DNA of 64,000 nt, from positions 372,001-436,000 of the forward strand of contig QFXE01000005.1 in assembly GCA_003349915.1 (NCBI GenBank), read 5' to 3'. The first letter of the stretch is position 1, and every line of letters starts with the position of its first letter. The stretch comes from an endosymbiont of Escarpia spicata (lineage in GTDB: Bacteria; Pseudomonadota; Gammaproteobacteria; Chromatiales; Chromatiaceae). The notes beneath the pieces were generated by a model, which ran no database searches, was not told where the DNA came from, and saw nothing but the letters and a program-made list of their open reading frames with translations. Position numbers and translations under genes: made by a program. Below are positions 8,809 through 16,770 of this stretch, one piece after another.

Positions 8809-11202
8809 TCACTCCCCAATCGTGTGCCCGGACAAGGACAACCTCAAGGCAAACCACTCGGCCAACCGCGCCTGAACCTTGCCGTTGAGCGTCTCCTCTG
8901 AATAGATCCCCTGGTCATCCGCCACTCCGGCGGGTAATCCGGTCAGCAACTCCAGCGCCTGCTCCACATGCTTTACGGCATACACATGGAATTGACCCGC
9001 TTCTGCCGCCTCGACAACGGTGCGCTTCAACATCAGATCACGCACATTCGTCTCAGGAATAATGACGCCCTGTGTACCATCCAGACCCCGTTTGTCACAG
9101 ATATCGAAAAAACCCTCAATCTTCTCGCAAACGCCGCCAATCGGCTGCATCTCGCCATGCTGGTTGACGGAACCTGTGATCGCCAAAGACTGGCGGATTG
9201 GAATATCCCCCAGTACGGATAAAAGCGCACAGAGTTCACCGGCGGAGGCGCTGTCTCCCTCCACTTCTCCATAGGTCTGTTCGAAAACCAGTGTGGCGGC
9301 CACGGAGAGCGGCTGGTAACGCGCGTAGCGGCGATTGAGGTAGGCCGCCAGGATGAAGACGCCCTTGCTGTGAATGGGACCGCCCTGATCCACTTCCCGC
9401 TCGATGTCGATGACTTCACCGCTGCCAATTCGTGCAGTGGCGCTGATTCGATTCGGCAGGCCAAACGCGTGATCACCCACCTGAACCACAGCGAGACCAT
9501 TCACCCGCCCCAATTGAATACCGTCGGTATCGATCATCAGGGTGCCATTGAGGATCTCCTGCTGCATCAATTCACAATATTGGCTCACCCGGTGCAACTG
9601 CTGCTGTATGGCCCATTGCACGTGCTCGGCTCCGATCGATTCACTGTCGAGCGCTTCTGCCCTGTAATCCGATTCTTTAAGCAGATCCAGCAGACTGCCG
9701 ATGTGCAACGACAACTTTTCACCGTTCCCGGCATTTCTGGCGGCCTCTTCGATGAGGCGCTGAACTGCGGTCTTGGTAACGGGATGCAACCCCTCCTGTC
9801 GCTGTAACGTCCCAATGAGCCGCGCAAACATCTCATCGTTACCGCTTTCCCGTGGCAGTGACTCGGAAAAATCAGCCACCACCTTGAAGAGCGTGCCGAA
9901 GTCAGAATCGTAGGCTTTCAACAGATGGTATATCTGACGATCACCGATCAGCACCACTTTAAGATCAATCGGGATAGGATCGGGTTCCAGGGTGATCGTG
10001 CTGAGCATGCTGAGTTGCCGCTCCAGCGGTTCAATACGAACCTCACGAGAGTTCAGTGTGCGCTTCAGGGCATCCCAGGCAAACCCGTTCGACAGCAACT
10101 TTTCGGCGTCCAGCACCAGAAACCCATCGTTGGCCCGGTGCAGCGCACCAGGTTTGATGAGGGTGAAATCGGTGGCCAGGGTACCCATGCGGGCCCGGTG
10201 TTCCACCCTGCCCAATAGATTCTGATAGGTGGGGTTGGATTCGTAGATGATCGGCACCGCCGGCCCATCCCTGTTGTCCACCAACAGATTGATCCTGTAA
10301 CGCGTAAAACGGGGATCGTCTGCCTCAATAAGGTTTCCCGCTTCATCTTCGTTATTGCGAAAGCGTTCGAGGTTGTCGAGTACGTCAGACCTGACCTGAT
10401 CGAGATAGCTGACCAGTTCCGCCTGTTCCACATATTTGCGGGTCAGTTCACCCACCAGCCGATTGACGACCAGTTCGGCCACCTCCTGCTCCAGCGCCTT
10501 GTAACGCACGCGCATCTCGCGCTGCCATAGAGGAATCTGCCCCAGGGTGTCCCTAAGCTCCCGGTGAAACGCCTCAATTTTGGACTCTATCTCCGAGCGT
10601 TGCTCCTCCGGCAGTTCCCGAAACGCCTCGGCACTGAGGATCTTGTCGTCCTTCAGCGGCACCAGCGAATAGCCGTTGGGGGAGTGGAGCAAAGCAATGC
10701 CCTGCTCCCGGGTCCTGTCACCAAAATCCGCAGCTATCTTCTCTTCCTGCTCCTGCAACGAAGCGGTGATCTCCTCGGCTCGGTGACGAAACTCTTTGCT
10801 CTGCAGCGCAGTCGGAATTGCGCCCAACAGATCGCCCACCAGAATCTCCATATCCTGGCGCAGCATCCTGCCCATACCGGGAGGCAGACACAAGGTCTGT
10901 GGTTGATTGGGATCATCAAAGTTGGCGACGTAACACCAGTCGAGTGAACGTTTGCCGGCAGGCTGACTGAGCCTGTTCAGGGTGTCGGTAACGACCCGGT
11001 GACGCCCCACGCCGGTGGAACCCATGACGTAGAGGTTGTAACCCTCATGAGGAATGCCCACACCAAAACGGAGCGACTCCAATACCCGCTCCTGTCCGAT
11101 GATTTCAGGGAGGATCTCAAGGGTTTCAGTGGTGCTGAAATCAAGCCCGCCAAGATCACATGCATGATAGAGCAGGGAGGCGTCGAGGGACTTGATATCC
11201 AT
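8809..11202 (-). CDS. Lon-family (S16) ATP-dependent protease, LonB/YcbZ-like
   Basis: A 797-residue AAA+ protease of the soluble LonB/YcbZ-like group, distinct from housekeeping Lon (no Lon N-terminal substrate domain). The N-terminal AAA_32 region has a nucleotide loop GSTGVGRH at 61-68 in which the usual Walker A Lys-Thr/Ser is replaced by Arg-His, so ATP use may be weak or altered. A long helical insert follows, then the family segment GFLVLDAEKLLSNG, and the S16 protease domain. The catalytic dyad is visible: Ser653 in EGDSASAGEL and Lys694 in GGVCEKIEGF. It starts 2 bp after the stop of the upstream host-attachment-family gene, so the two are co-transcribed. Substrates are unknown. Probably cytoplasmic. 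Confidence 0.88.
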   Translation of the reverse strand: MDIKSLDASLLYHACDLGGLDFSTTETLEILPEIIGQERVLESLRFGVGIPHEGYNLYVMGSTGVGRHRVVTDTLNRLSQPAGKRSLDWCYVANFDDPNQPQTLCLPPGMGRMLRQDMEILVGDLLGAIPTALQSKEFRHRAEEITASLQEQEEKIAADFGDRTREQGIALLHSPNGYSLVPLKDDKILSAEAFRELPEEQRSEIESKIEAFHRELRDTLGQIPLWQREMRVRYKALEQEVAELVVNRLVGELTRKYVEQAELVSYLDQVRSDVLDNLERFRNNEDEAGNLIEADDPRFTRYRINLLVDNRDGPAVPIIYESNPTYQNLLGRVEHRARMGTLATDFTLIKPGALHRANDGFLVLDAEKLLSNGFAWDALKRTLNSREVRIEPLERQLSMLSTITLEPDPIPIDLKVVLIGDRQIYHLLKAYDSDFGTLFKVVADFSESLPRESGNDEMFARLIGTLQRQEGLHPVTKTAVQRLIEEAARNAGNGEKLSLHIGSLLDLLKESDYRAEALDSESIGAEHVQWAIQQQLHRVSQYCELMQQEILNGTLMIDTDGIQLGRVNGLAVVQVGDHAFGLPNRISATARIGSGEVIDIEREVDQGGPIHSKGVFILAAYLNRRYARYQPLSVAATLVFEQTYGEVEGDSASAGELCALLSVLGDIPIRQSLAITGSVNQHGEMQPIGGVCEKIEGFFDICDKRGLDGTQGVIIPETNVRDLMLKRTVVEAAEAGQFHVYAVKHVEQALELLTGLPAGVADDQGIYSEETLNGKVQARLAEWFALRLSLSGHTIGE

Positions 11203-11204
11203 CG

Positions 11205-11603
11205 TCAGAGATATTCGGGCAGATGTTTCCTGATCTGTGCCGGATCCATTGCTGCGAGGTTTTTATCAACCTCGCCGAGAATCATCTGTTTCAGGGAATC
11301 GCTTTCATGCTTGCGCAGCATGCCGAGAAAAGCGGGTGCCGCCAGCAGATAGAGTTTGCGGAACTCGCCGGTTTTACGTCCCGCCTCAAGGGTGGCGCAT
11401 ACATGCGCGGCAAAACGATCAGCGCCGCCCTGCTTGTGTTCATCCGGCTCTCCTTCAGGTTTGTCAGAAATGAGGTCACCTTCATGCAGACGTGCCTCAG
11501 GGTGGCTTAGTGTCTGGATCTCCTGCAAAGACCCGGCGGACTTTTCTACTGAAAAAATTCTGGCACGGCTCGCATCTGCTGCAACTACCCAAGTTATCGA
11601 CAT
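11205..11603 (-). CDS. Host attachment protein family (baeRF-like), small
   Basis: A 132-residue protein beginning at the ATG at 11601-11603 (MSITWVVAADASRARIF), which has GGGGAG 6 bases upstream; an in-frame ATG 16 codons earlier lacks this. The opening VVAADASRARIFSVE, the charged HPEARLHEGDLISDKPEG loop and the end LLAAPAFLGMLRKHE...EVDKNLAAMDPAQIRKHLPEYL are hallmarks of proteins called host attachment protein, related to archaeo-eukaryotic release factor subunits. The name comes from rhizobial work; the biochemical role is not established and a ribosome or RNA-linked task is possible. It is directly followed by the Lon-like protease, suggesting a shared stress function. Confidence 0.85.
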   Translation of the reverse strand: MSITWVVAADASRARIFSVEKSAGSLQEIQTLSHPEARLHEGDLISDKPEGEPDEHKQGGADRFAAHVCATLEAGRKTGEFRKLYLLAAPAFLGMLRKHESDSLKQMILGEVDKNLAAMDPAQIRKHLPEYL

Positions 11604-11744
11604 ATTGAACTCCCCTGTTATTTTAATTGAGCGACTGCCTACTACCTTCAACCAGACCGTATCAATATAGCCCGATCAAGCTGCTTCTACTTAAAGATTA
11701 AACCCGTTTGCATCAACTGGCTATTGCGCGAAATCAGGAATCAT

Positions 11745-13190
11745 TCAGATTTCCGTTGAACGAATCACCATCATCTTCTCCACCTGCATATCCCGCATGG
11801 AGTGAGGGATGCCGCCAACCCCCATCCCCGACTGCCGCAGACCCGCAAACGGCATCCAGTCAACACGAAAAGCAGTAAACTGATTGACCATCACGGCAGA
11901 GGCGTTGAGGCGTCGGTAGGCCCGCAGCGAGGTCTCAAGACTCTTGGTGAAGATTGCGGATTGAAAGGCATAGGGGAGAGAATTTGACCGTTCGAGGGCT
12001 TCATCAAGGTCGTCGTAACTGTAGACACAGATCACGGGGCCAAAGACCTCCAACGTGCTGACTTTCGCATCGGCTGGAGGATTGAGCAGCACAGTGGCGG
12101 GATAACAGGTCTCTGAGATCGGTTCGCCGCCGCAGAGCAGTTCCGCCCCTCCCTGCACGGCTTCAGTCACCCACTCATGGATGCGCTCCACTTCACGGGG
12201 GCGAATCAAAGGCCCGATGGCTGTTGCCTCCTGCACCGGATCACCCACAGTCATAGCAGAGCCCTCTTTCGCCAGTCCCTCGGCAAGTTGCCGCGCTATC
12301 GATTGCTGGGCGAACACGCGCTGGACAGAGACGCAGACCTGGCCGGCATGGTAGAACCCCCCCTTGGCCAGCAGCGGCATGGCGTCTTCAAGATCCGCAT
12401 CTGCATCAACGATTACAGGCGCCGCTCCCCCGTGCTCCAGCGCACAGCGAGTGCCGGGATAGAGCTGTGAACGCAGCCACCAACCCACCTTTGCACTACC
12501 GATAAAGGAGAAGAAATCGACCCGAGGATCGGTCACCAACTTGGTAGCCACCTTATGGTCACTTGCCACCAGGCCCTGTACCCATCCCTCTGGCAGTCCC
12601 GCTTCCAGCAGGATCTCGATGAAGTGCATACAGGAGAGTGGCGTATCCGCCGCCGGTTTCACGATCACAGGACAGCCAGTGGCCACCGCTGGTCCCACCT
12701 GATGCACGATCAGGTTCAACGGGTGGTTGAACGCGCTCAACGCCACCACCACACCGATCGGTTCACGACGGGTAAATGCAAGATGTCCCAGGGAAGCGGC
12801 GTTCACCCCCATCGGTATCTCCTCGCCACCCTCGGTGCGCAGGGTCTCGATACATATCTGCATGCCGTCGATGGCGCGGGCTACCTCGACCCTGGAATCC
12901 AGCAGTGGCTTGCCGCCTTCCCGTGCTGCCTCCAACGCCAGTTGCTCGGCCCGCTCCTGCATTATCTCACCGGCACGTCTCAGGATAATGATGCGCTCTG
13001 CAGCCGTCAGCCATCCATCCCGGTTATGAAACAGGGCGTGGGCCTTGGCCAGCGCCTGATCGACACCCTTTTCATCCAGCGTGTCGATGGTGGCAATAGG
13101 TGACTGATCGTAGGGGGCAGTGATCTCCAGGGAACCTGCCGGCTCAATATGACCCGCAATCATGTGGGGAAAGTGGGGTAGCTGATTCAC
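11745..13190 (-). CDS. NAD(P)-dependent aldehyde dehydrogenase
   Basis: Oxidises an aldehyde to the carboxylic acid (or acyl phosphate-free product) with NAD(P). At 481 residues it has normal length, with catalytic Cys286 in HAGQVCVSVQRV, general base Glu252 in LEHGGAAP, Asn155 in SAFNHPLNL and the cofactor Lys178 in IVKPAAD. The DVDWMPFAGL...GMGVGGIP-type end is typical of the lactaldehyde / glycolaldehyde / succinate-semialdehyde branch, but substrate cannot be fixed from sequence. A GTG start at 13188-13190 is chosen because GGAGAG lies just upstream. It stands alone, 142 bp from the host-attachment gene, so the neighbours give no substrate clue. Confidence 0.9.
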   Translation of the reverse strand: MNQLPHFPHMIAGHIEPAGSLEITAPYDQSPIATIDTLDEKGVDQALAKAHALFHNRDGWLTAAERIIILRRAGEIMQERAEQLALEAAREGGKPLLDSRVEVARAIDGMQICIETLRTEGGEEIPMGVNAASLGHLAFTRREPIGVVVALSAFNHPLNLIVHQVGPAVATGCPVIVKPAADTPLSCMHFIEILLEAGLPEGWVQGLVASDHKVATKLVTDPRVDFFSFIGSAKVGWWLRSQLYPGTRCALEHGGAAPVIVDADADLEDAMPLLAKGGFYHAGQVCVSVQRVFAQQSIARQLAEGLAKEGSAMTVGDPVQEATAIGPLIRPREVERIHEWVTEAVQGGAELLCGGEPISETCYPATVLLNPPADAKVSTLEVFGPVICVYSYDDLDEALERSNSLPYAFQSAIFTKSLETSLRAYRRLNASAVMVNQFTAFRVDWMPFAGLRQSGMGVGGIPHSMRDMQVEKMMVIRSTEI

Positions 13191-13208
13191 GTGATCTCTC
13201 CGTATGTT

Positions 13209-13406
13209 CTACTTTTGTTCAGGCCGTTTGCGATTCATATACGCGGTCAGCGCAATCGCACCGAAGAGCGCATAGAGCACTGCATCCTGCTTCTCCGCGC
13301 CAAACCAGATCGCGCCATAACCGGCCGCCGCTGCCCCCAATCCGCCAAAGGCAAAACCGCGCATGACGCGGCAGAGGGTGCAGTTCCTGTAGTTGGTTGT
13401 CGGCAT
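13209..13406 (-). CDS. Small membrane protein with an N-terminal CxxC motif
   Basis: A 65-residue protein, MPTTNYRNCTLCRVMRG..., with Cys9-x2-Cys12 near the N-terminus and two hydrophobic segments (about 17-34, Gly/Ala-rich, and 42-57) followed by a basic tail NRKRPEQK. This looks like a small helical-hairpin membrane protein with an exposed metal-binding or redox CxxC. I do not recognise a named family. It lies 18 bp upstream of the aldehyde dehydrogenase on the same strand, so co-transcription is likely. A longer overlapping frame on the same strand has no such features. Confidence 0.6.
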   Translation of the reverse strand: MPTTNYRNCTLCRVMRGFAFGGLGAAAAGYGAIWFGAEKQDAVLYALFGAIALTAYMNRKRPEQK

Positions 13407-13469
13407 TGAGCGCTATATTTTGATTTTCGGGATCATAGTCGAATTTGCAATAAATAAAATCAGGATTTT

Positions 13470-13588
13470 TAGGGTGCGCCATGCGCTCCAAAACAAGCTG
13501 GAATCACGGTATGTACGCTAATCATGGTGTGCACAGCGCACCCTGCATCCTGACTGAATCCGCAATTGTTGCATCGATAGCGCACTAG
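13470..13588. repeat. Paired REP repeats (GTAGGGTGCGC family), copy 1
   Basis: TAGGGTGCGCCATGCGC at 13470-13486 is followed by an inverted partner, GGTGTGCACAGCGCACCC at 13526-13543, making a BIME-like pair. The downstream flank CTGACTGAATCCGCAATTGTTGC...GCACTAG up to 13588 is shared with the copy at 48975-49042, so the repeated unit is about 68 bp and larger than the palindrome. The repeat runs into the stop codon of the DUF1841 gene (13585-13587). Confidence 0.8.
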
Positions 13589-14013
13589 ATAACAAGACGT
13601 TTGACGCATTCGAGATAGGCCTGCTCATCCGGCATCCGCTTGTTGACCTGAGCCTCCCAAAGCATATGTGCAAGACACTCCATCAATTGGTGCTCCGCCT
13701 CGTGGGCATCTCCAATACGTTGGGCCAGCCGCTGGTAGAGCCCGGCGATCCCATTCGGACGATCAGTGGAGAGTTGCTCCTGCAGACTAATGTGCATACC
13801 CATATGCAGAAACGGATTGCTCTCACCGTCTTCCGGCAGAAACTCCCGGCTCAATGCTGCTTCACGGTCGTCCAGCAGTTTATGGTATTCAGGATGTTCA
13901 GCCACTACGGCAGCGATCATCTGTTCAAGCGGCTCCAGGGGTTTACCCTGAACCCGCTTCTGCCAGGCATCCACAAAGACCTGCCGGATCTGATTTCTAT
14001 CGCCGCCAAACAC
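13585..14013 (-). CDS. DUF1841 family protein
   Basis: A 142-residue cytoplasmic protein of a conserved proteobacterial family of unknown function. Family features visible are the start FGGDRNQIRQVFVDAWQKR, the central HPEYHKLLDD...LPEDGESNPFLHMGMHISLQEQLSTDRP and the end HLMECLAHMLWEAQ...YLECVKRL. The histidine-rich stretches (HPEYH, HMGMH, HEAEH) suggest a metal or ligand site, but none is proven. The start is a GTG at 14011-14013 without a clear ribosome-binding site, so the true N-terminus could be a few codons away. It begins 17 bp after the DUF302 gene. Confidence 0.88.
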   Translation of the reverse strand: MFGGDRNQIRQVFVDAWQKRVQGKPLEPLEQMIAAVVAEHPEYHKLLDDREAALSREFLPEDGESNPFLHMGMHISLQEQLSTDRPNGIAGLYQRLAQRIGDAHEAEHQLMECLAHMLWEAQVNKRMPDEQAYLECVKRLVI

Positions 14014-14030
14014 AGAATAGGGATTCCGGA

Positions 14031-14486
14031 TCAGGGACTGGTCGCCACACGGGCGAACTTGGCCAATATACCGGTCATCTTCTCTTTGACCTTGGGTCGA
14101 TTATCGATCCCAAAACGGTTGAGCATATAACCCGGACGGGTATAGCTGAACCAGACATGGCCCTCGGCATCCTTCCAGACCAATACCTTGAGTGGCAGGT
14201 CGATGCCGACCCGTTGATCGCTCTTCATCAGGGGAGTCCCCGCCTTCGGACTGCCGAAGATCAGGAGTTGGGTCGGACGTAGCGTTTTGCCGATTTTCTC
14301 CGCCCCTTTGGCGTGGTCGATACGCGCAAAGACCCGCATGCCTGCCGTTTTAACCATCTTCTCCAGGCGATCCATCGTCTTCTGCACGCCGAATTGACTG
14401 CGCACGTTTACCAAGCCGTTTCCAGCTTGAACGCTGGTTGATAGCAAAAAGAAAAAAGCGAAAAGAGAGAGCACAATTCGATGCAT
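14031..14486 (-). CDS. Secreted DUF302 domain protein
   Basis: A 151-residue protein with a signal peptide (MHRIVLSLFAFFFLLSTSVQAGN, cleavage near residue 21) and a DUF302 domain: VQKTMDRLEKMVKTAGMRVFARIDHAKGAEKIG, then LLIFGSPKAGTPLMKSDQRVGIDLPLKVLVWKD and the final YTRPGYMLNRFG. DUF302 proteins are small alpha/beta proteins of unclear role, frequent in sulfur-oxidising bacteria. Expected location is the periplasm. Neighbours (nth upstream, DUF1841 downstream) lie on the same strand with short gaps but do not indicate a pathway. Confidence 0.9.
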   Translation of the reverse strand: MHRIVLSLFAFFFLLSTSVQAGNGLVNVRSQFGVQKTMDRLEKMVKTAGMRVFARIDHAKGAEKIGKTLRPTQLLIFGSPKAGTPLMKSDQRVGIDLPLKVLVWKDAEGHVWFSYTRPGYMLNRFGIDNRPKVKEKMTGILAKFARVATSP

Positions 14487-14522
14487 TGGTAAAACTCCTA
14501 AAAAGATTTCAACCCCGCAGGT

Positions 14523-15155
14523 TTACGACGTCTTCTCCTTGAATTCACAAAGGTCCTCAATCACACAGCTGCCGCAACGTGGTTTTCTGGCGACGCAGGT
14601 GTAACGCCCATGAAGAATAAGCCAGTGATGGGCATCCTGCAGGAAGGCTTTCGGCGTCCAGCGCAGCAGTTTTTTCTCCACCTCCAGCGGCGTCTTTCCC
14701 GGCGCCAGCCGGGTCCGGTTCCCAACCCTGAAAATATGGGTATCCACTGCCATTGTGGGCTGTCCGAAAGCAGTATTCAACACCACATTTGCAGTCTTGC
14801 GGCCTACACCGGGCAGCGCCTCCAGTGCCAGTCGCTCATTCGGCACTTCACTGTCGTGAATATCGATCAGCATACGGCAGGTCTGGATGATGTTTTTCGC
14901 TTTGGAATTGAACAGTCCGATGGTCTTGATGTACGCCTTCAAACCCACTTCACCAAGCACGAAGATTGCTTCCGGCGTATTGGCAACCGGAAACAGGCGC
15001 GCTGTTGCCTTATTGACGCCCTTATCCGTCGCCTGAGCAGAGAGGATCACCGCCAGCAGCAGCTCAAAGGGGGTCCGATAGTTGAGTTCAGTCGTCGGGT
15101 TGGGATTAGCCGCCTGCAGTCGCTCGAAAATTGCCTGCCGTTTTTCCTTATTCAT
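14523..15155 (-). CDS. nth: Endonuclease III, DNA glycosylase/AP lyase
   Basis: Removes oxidised pyrimidines from DNA and nicks the abasic site in base-excision repair. 210 residues, normal length. The helix-hairpin-helix LEALPGVGRKTANVVLN contains the catalytic Lys120, and Asp138 lies in MAVDTHIFRVGNR. The 4Fe-4S ligands Cys187, Cys194, Cys197 and Cys203 appear in the standard C-x6-C-x2-C-x5-C spacing near the C-terminus. A dispersed repeat element lies just upstream of the start codon (15168-15402), so its promoter must be in or beyond that element. Confidence 0.97.
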   Translation of the reverse strand: MNKEKRQAIFERLQAANPNPTTELNYRTPFELLLAVILSAQATDKGVNKATARLFPVANTPEAIFVLGEVGLKAYIKTIGLFNSKAKNIIQTCRMLIDIHDSEVPNERLALEALPGVGRKTANVVLNTAFGQPTMAVDTHIFRVGNRTRLAPGKTPLEVEKKLLRWTPKAFLQDAHHWLILHGRYTCVARKPRCGSCVIEDLCEFKEKTS

Positions 15156-15167
15156 GAAGGGATAATA

Positions 15168-15402
15168 AAGGTTGAAGGTAAAAGGCTAAAGGTTAAAGGT
15201 TAAAGGTGGCCGTACCAAATAGACAGACCGAGATTCTTCGTCATTCCTGGCTCTTCTCGCCTTTCAGGTTCCAGGTTCCAGGTTCCAGGTTCCAGGTTCC
15301 AGGTTCAAAAAATCTTACTATGACCCAGAAACGCATCAAACCATAATCTGAAAACGGCTGTGAATTCGTCCTTTAACTTTTAGCCTTTAACCTTATTTTA
15401 CC
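15168..15402. repeat. Dispersed intergenic element, copy A (235 bp)
   Basis: The gap between nth and the ArsC-type gene is filled by an element bounded by inverted arrays: AAGGTAAAAGGCTAAAGG... on the left (15174 onward) and CTTTTAGCCTTTAACC on the right (to about 15393). Its interior, read on the minus strand (GGACGAATTCACAGCCGTTTTC...), aligns along almost its full length with 19311-19508 read on the plus strand, including GCGTTTCTGGG / GCGTTTCCAGG and AGAGCCAGGAATGACG / AGAACCAGGAATAACT. A 7-bp tandem array inflates this copy. No open frame of note. Function unknown. Confidence 0.8.
15264..15305. repeat. Tandem CCAGGTT array, about 6 units
   Basis: The 7-bp unit CCAGGTT repeats perfectly five times (15271-15305) with a partial unit before it. 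It lies inside copy A of the dispersed element and has no counterpart in copy B, which reads GAATTCTGCACC at that place. This looks like slippage expansion and is likely variable between strains. Confidence 0.9.
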
Positions 15403-15408
15403 TATCCC

Positions 15409-15798
15409 TTAATTAATCCGCGTCAGAAGATCCAGCACCCGGTGTTCGATCTCATCCCTGACCCGGTTGAATTCATCCGGCGGCAGTGTTTTGGGGTCAG
15501 GAAGATCCCAGTCTTCACGGATTAACGCCGGGATATGGGAACATCGATCACCGCACCCCATGGTGATAACAAAATCGAACTGCGCATCGGGCAGGTCACT
15601 GAACGATTTGGAGTGGTGTATCGTCAGGTCATATCCCTTCTCCTGCATCGCGGCAATCGCCTTGGGATTGACTTGGCCACTGGGATTGGAACCGGCACTG
15701 AAGGCCTCCAGATGGTTACTGCCATGCAACCGCGCAAAAGCCTCAGCCATCTGACTCCGATTGGAATTCTCCACGCATACAAATAGAACAGCTTTCAT
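15409..15798 (-). CDS. Low-molecular-weight phosphatase-fold arsenate reductase (ArsC-type)
   Basis: A 129-residue protein of the LMW tyrosine phosphatase fold. The P-loop CVENSNRS has nucleophile Cys8 and Arg14, and the catalytic Asp lies in DWDLPDPKTL. The sequence VENSNRSQMAEAFAR and FSAGSNPSG are typical of thioredoxin-coupled ArsC proteins. A conserved downstream Cys pair (ITMGCGDRCSHIP) could act as the resolving thiols. It would reduce arsenate to arsenite, or could act on a phosphoprotein. No arsenite pump or ArsR lies next to it, so arsenic resistance is not confirmed by context. Start supported by GGGGGAG just before the ATG. Confidence 0.85.
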   Translation of the reverse strand: MKAVLFVCVENSNRSQMAEAFARLHGSNHLEAFSAGSNPSGQVNPKAIAAMQEKGYDLTIHHSKSFSDLPDAQFDFVITMGCGDRCSHIPALIREDWDLPDPKTLPPDEFNRVRDEIEHRVLDLLTRIN

Positions 15799-15914
15799 AA
15801 CTCCCCCTGTTTTATTATTTCCGATCAGACTGCTGCCAGGCTCACGAATGCCACGAAAAATTGGCCGGCATACCTATTGCGTGTATTGACAAGCCTGTGG
15901 CTCGATTGTTCCTA

Positions 15915-16421
15915 CTACCTTGGATTCGGGTCATATCGCCTGACACGCTGCAGAAATTCATCCAGCGCATCCGCTGAATCCAGATCCACATCCTCAGCGA
16001 CCGGTAACTCCGGGAACTCGTGCTTGAGCATACCGGCAAACACCCCGGCACCCAGCAGGCCACTCTCCCTGAATGGGGTACTTTTCAAACCACAACTGGG
16101 AGATCTGCTTTGCAGAATAAAACCGCTGATCCGCCCAAGTTTTTGTATCTTTTGTCGTGAATACTCGAGCAGCGTGGCGGTTACATCCAACTCTGGATTT
16201 TCTACACCAACAACCCGAAAACTGTCGGGCGAACCGATAAGTTTCACCGGTGGACGCGGCACACCCAAGCCAGCTTCTGTCTCAGGGCAGAGCGGCACCC
16301 AACTCACTACATCCGACAGGGATTCGACGATTTGTGCGGCGTATTTATGCTGACCATCATAACGCACGGGTTCACCCAACAGACAGGCGCTGATACCAAC
16401 CCTCGGCAGTCGTATTTTCAC
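15915..16421 (-). CDS. DUF523 family protein
   Basis: A 168-residue cytoplasmic protein with the DUF523 signatures: VGISACLLGEPVRYDGQHK at the N-terminus, the VSWVPLCPETEAGLGVPRPPVKLIG block and the ILQSRSPSCGL motif. Three conserved cysteines (SACLLG, PLCPE, SPSCG) suggest a metal or Fe-S site. The family often occurs alone or fused with DUF1722 and has no settled function. It is the first gene of the minus-strand group ending here; 116 bp separate it from the ArsC-type gene. Confidence 0.9.
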   Translation of the reverse strand: MKIRLPRVGISACLLGEPVRYDGQHKYAAQIVESLSDVVSWVPLCPETEAGLGVPRPPVKLIGSPDSFRVVGVENPELDVTATLLEYSRQKIQKLGRISGFILQSRSPSCGLKSTPFRESGLLGAGVFAGMLKHEFPELPVAEDVDLDSADALDEFLQRVRRYDPNPR

Positions 16422-16770
16422 TTCACGGCCGGTAGATCTCGTCTGGTGCCTGTTTCTCGTAACTCTTGAAATTCTAGCTGCCAGTTTGCGCTCCTGAGCA
16501 TCGTAGACCGCTTTGTCCCGTCAACTGTTGCAGGGCAGCAGTAACGCGTCCGGGATGCCCCGCACCGGCTGTCTCCCGCACATTTCAACCATCCCACAAG
16601 GCTTTTTCTGGATATCTGAATATAACAGGCTGTAGTGCACTTGTCCCCACGGGCGATTCTTCACCAGACGCCCCTGGAAAATCTACCGTGTTGAACAGCA
16701 AGCCTATGCAATCGATGCTCAGGCAACTATATTTCTTTATCGGGGAAAACAAAAAAAGGAGATCGATATC
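16422..16770. other. Intergenic region, 349 bp, no gene seen
   Basis: Gap between the divergent DUF523 and hydrolase genes. I find no convincing coding frame, RNA gene or repeat. The right part is AT-rich and ends in AAAAAAAGGAGATCGATATC, the ribosome-binding site of the hydrolase. Promoters for both flanking genes are expected here, but none stands out. Confidence 0.6.

Noticed and set aside
13470-13588. CRISPR-like array
   Set aside because: The repeats are palindromic REP units in separate genes' gaps, without regular spacers or cas genes.
15409-15798. Arsenic resistance operon
   Set aside because: Only a single ArsC-type gene is present; no ArsR, ArsB or Acr3 gene lies beside it.
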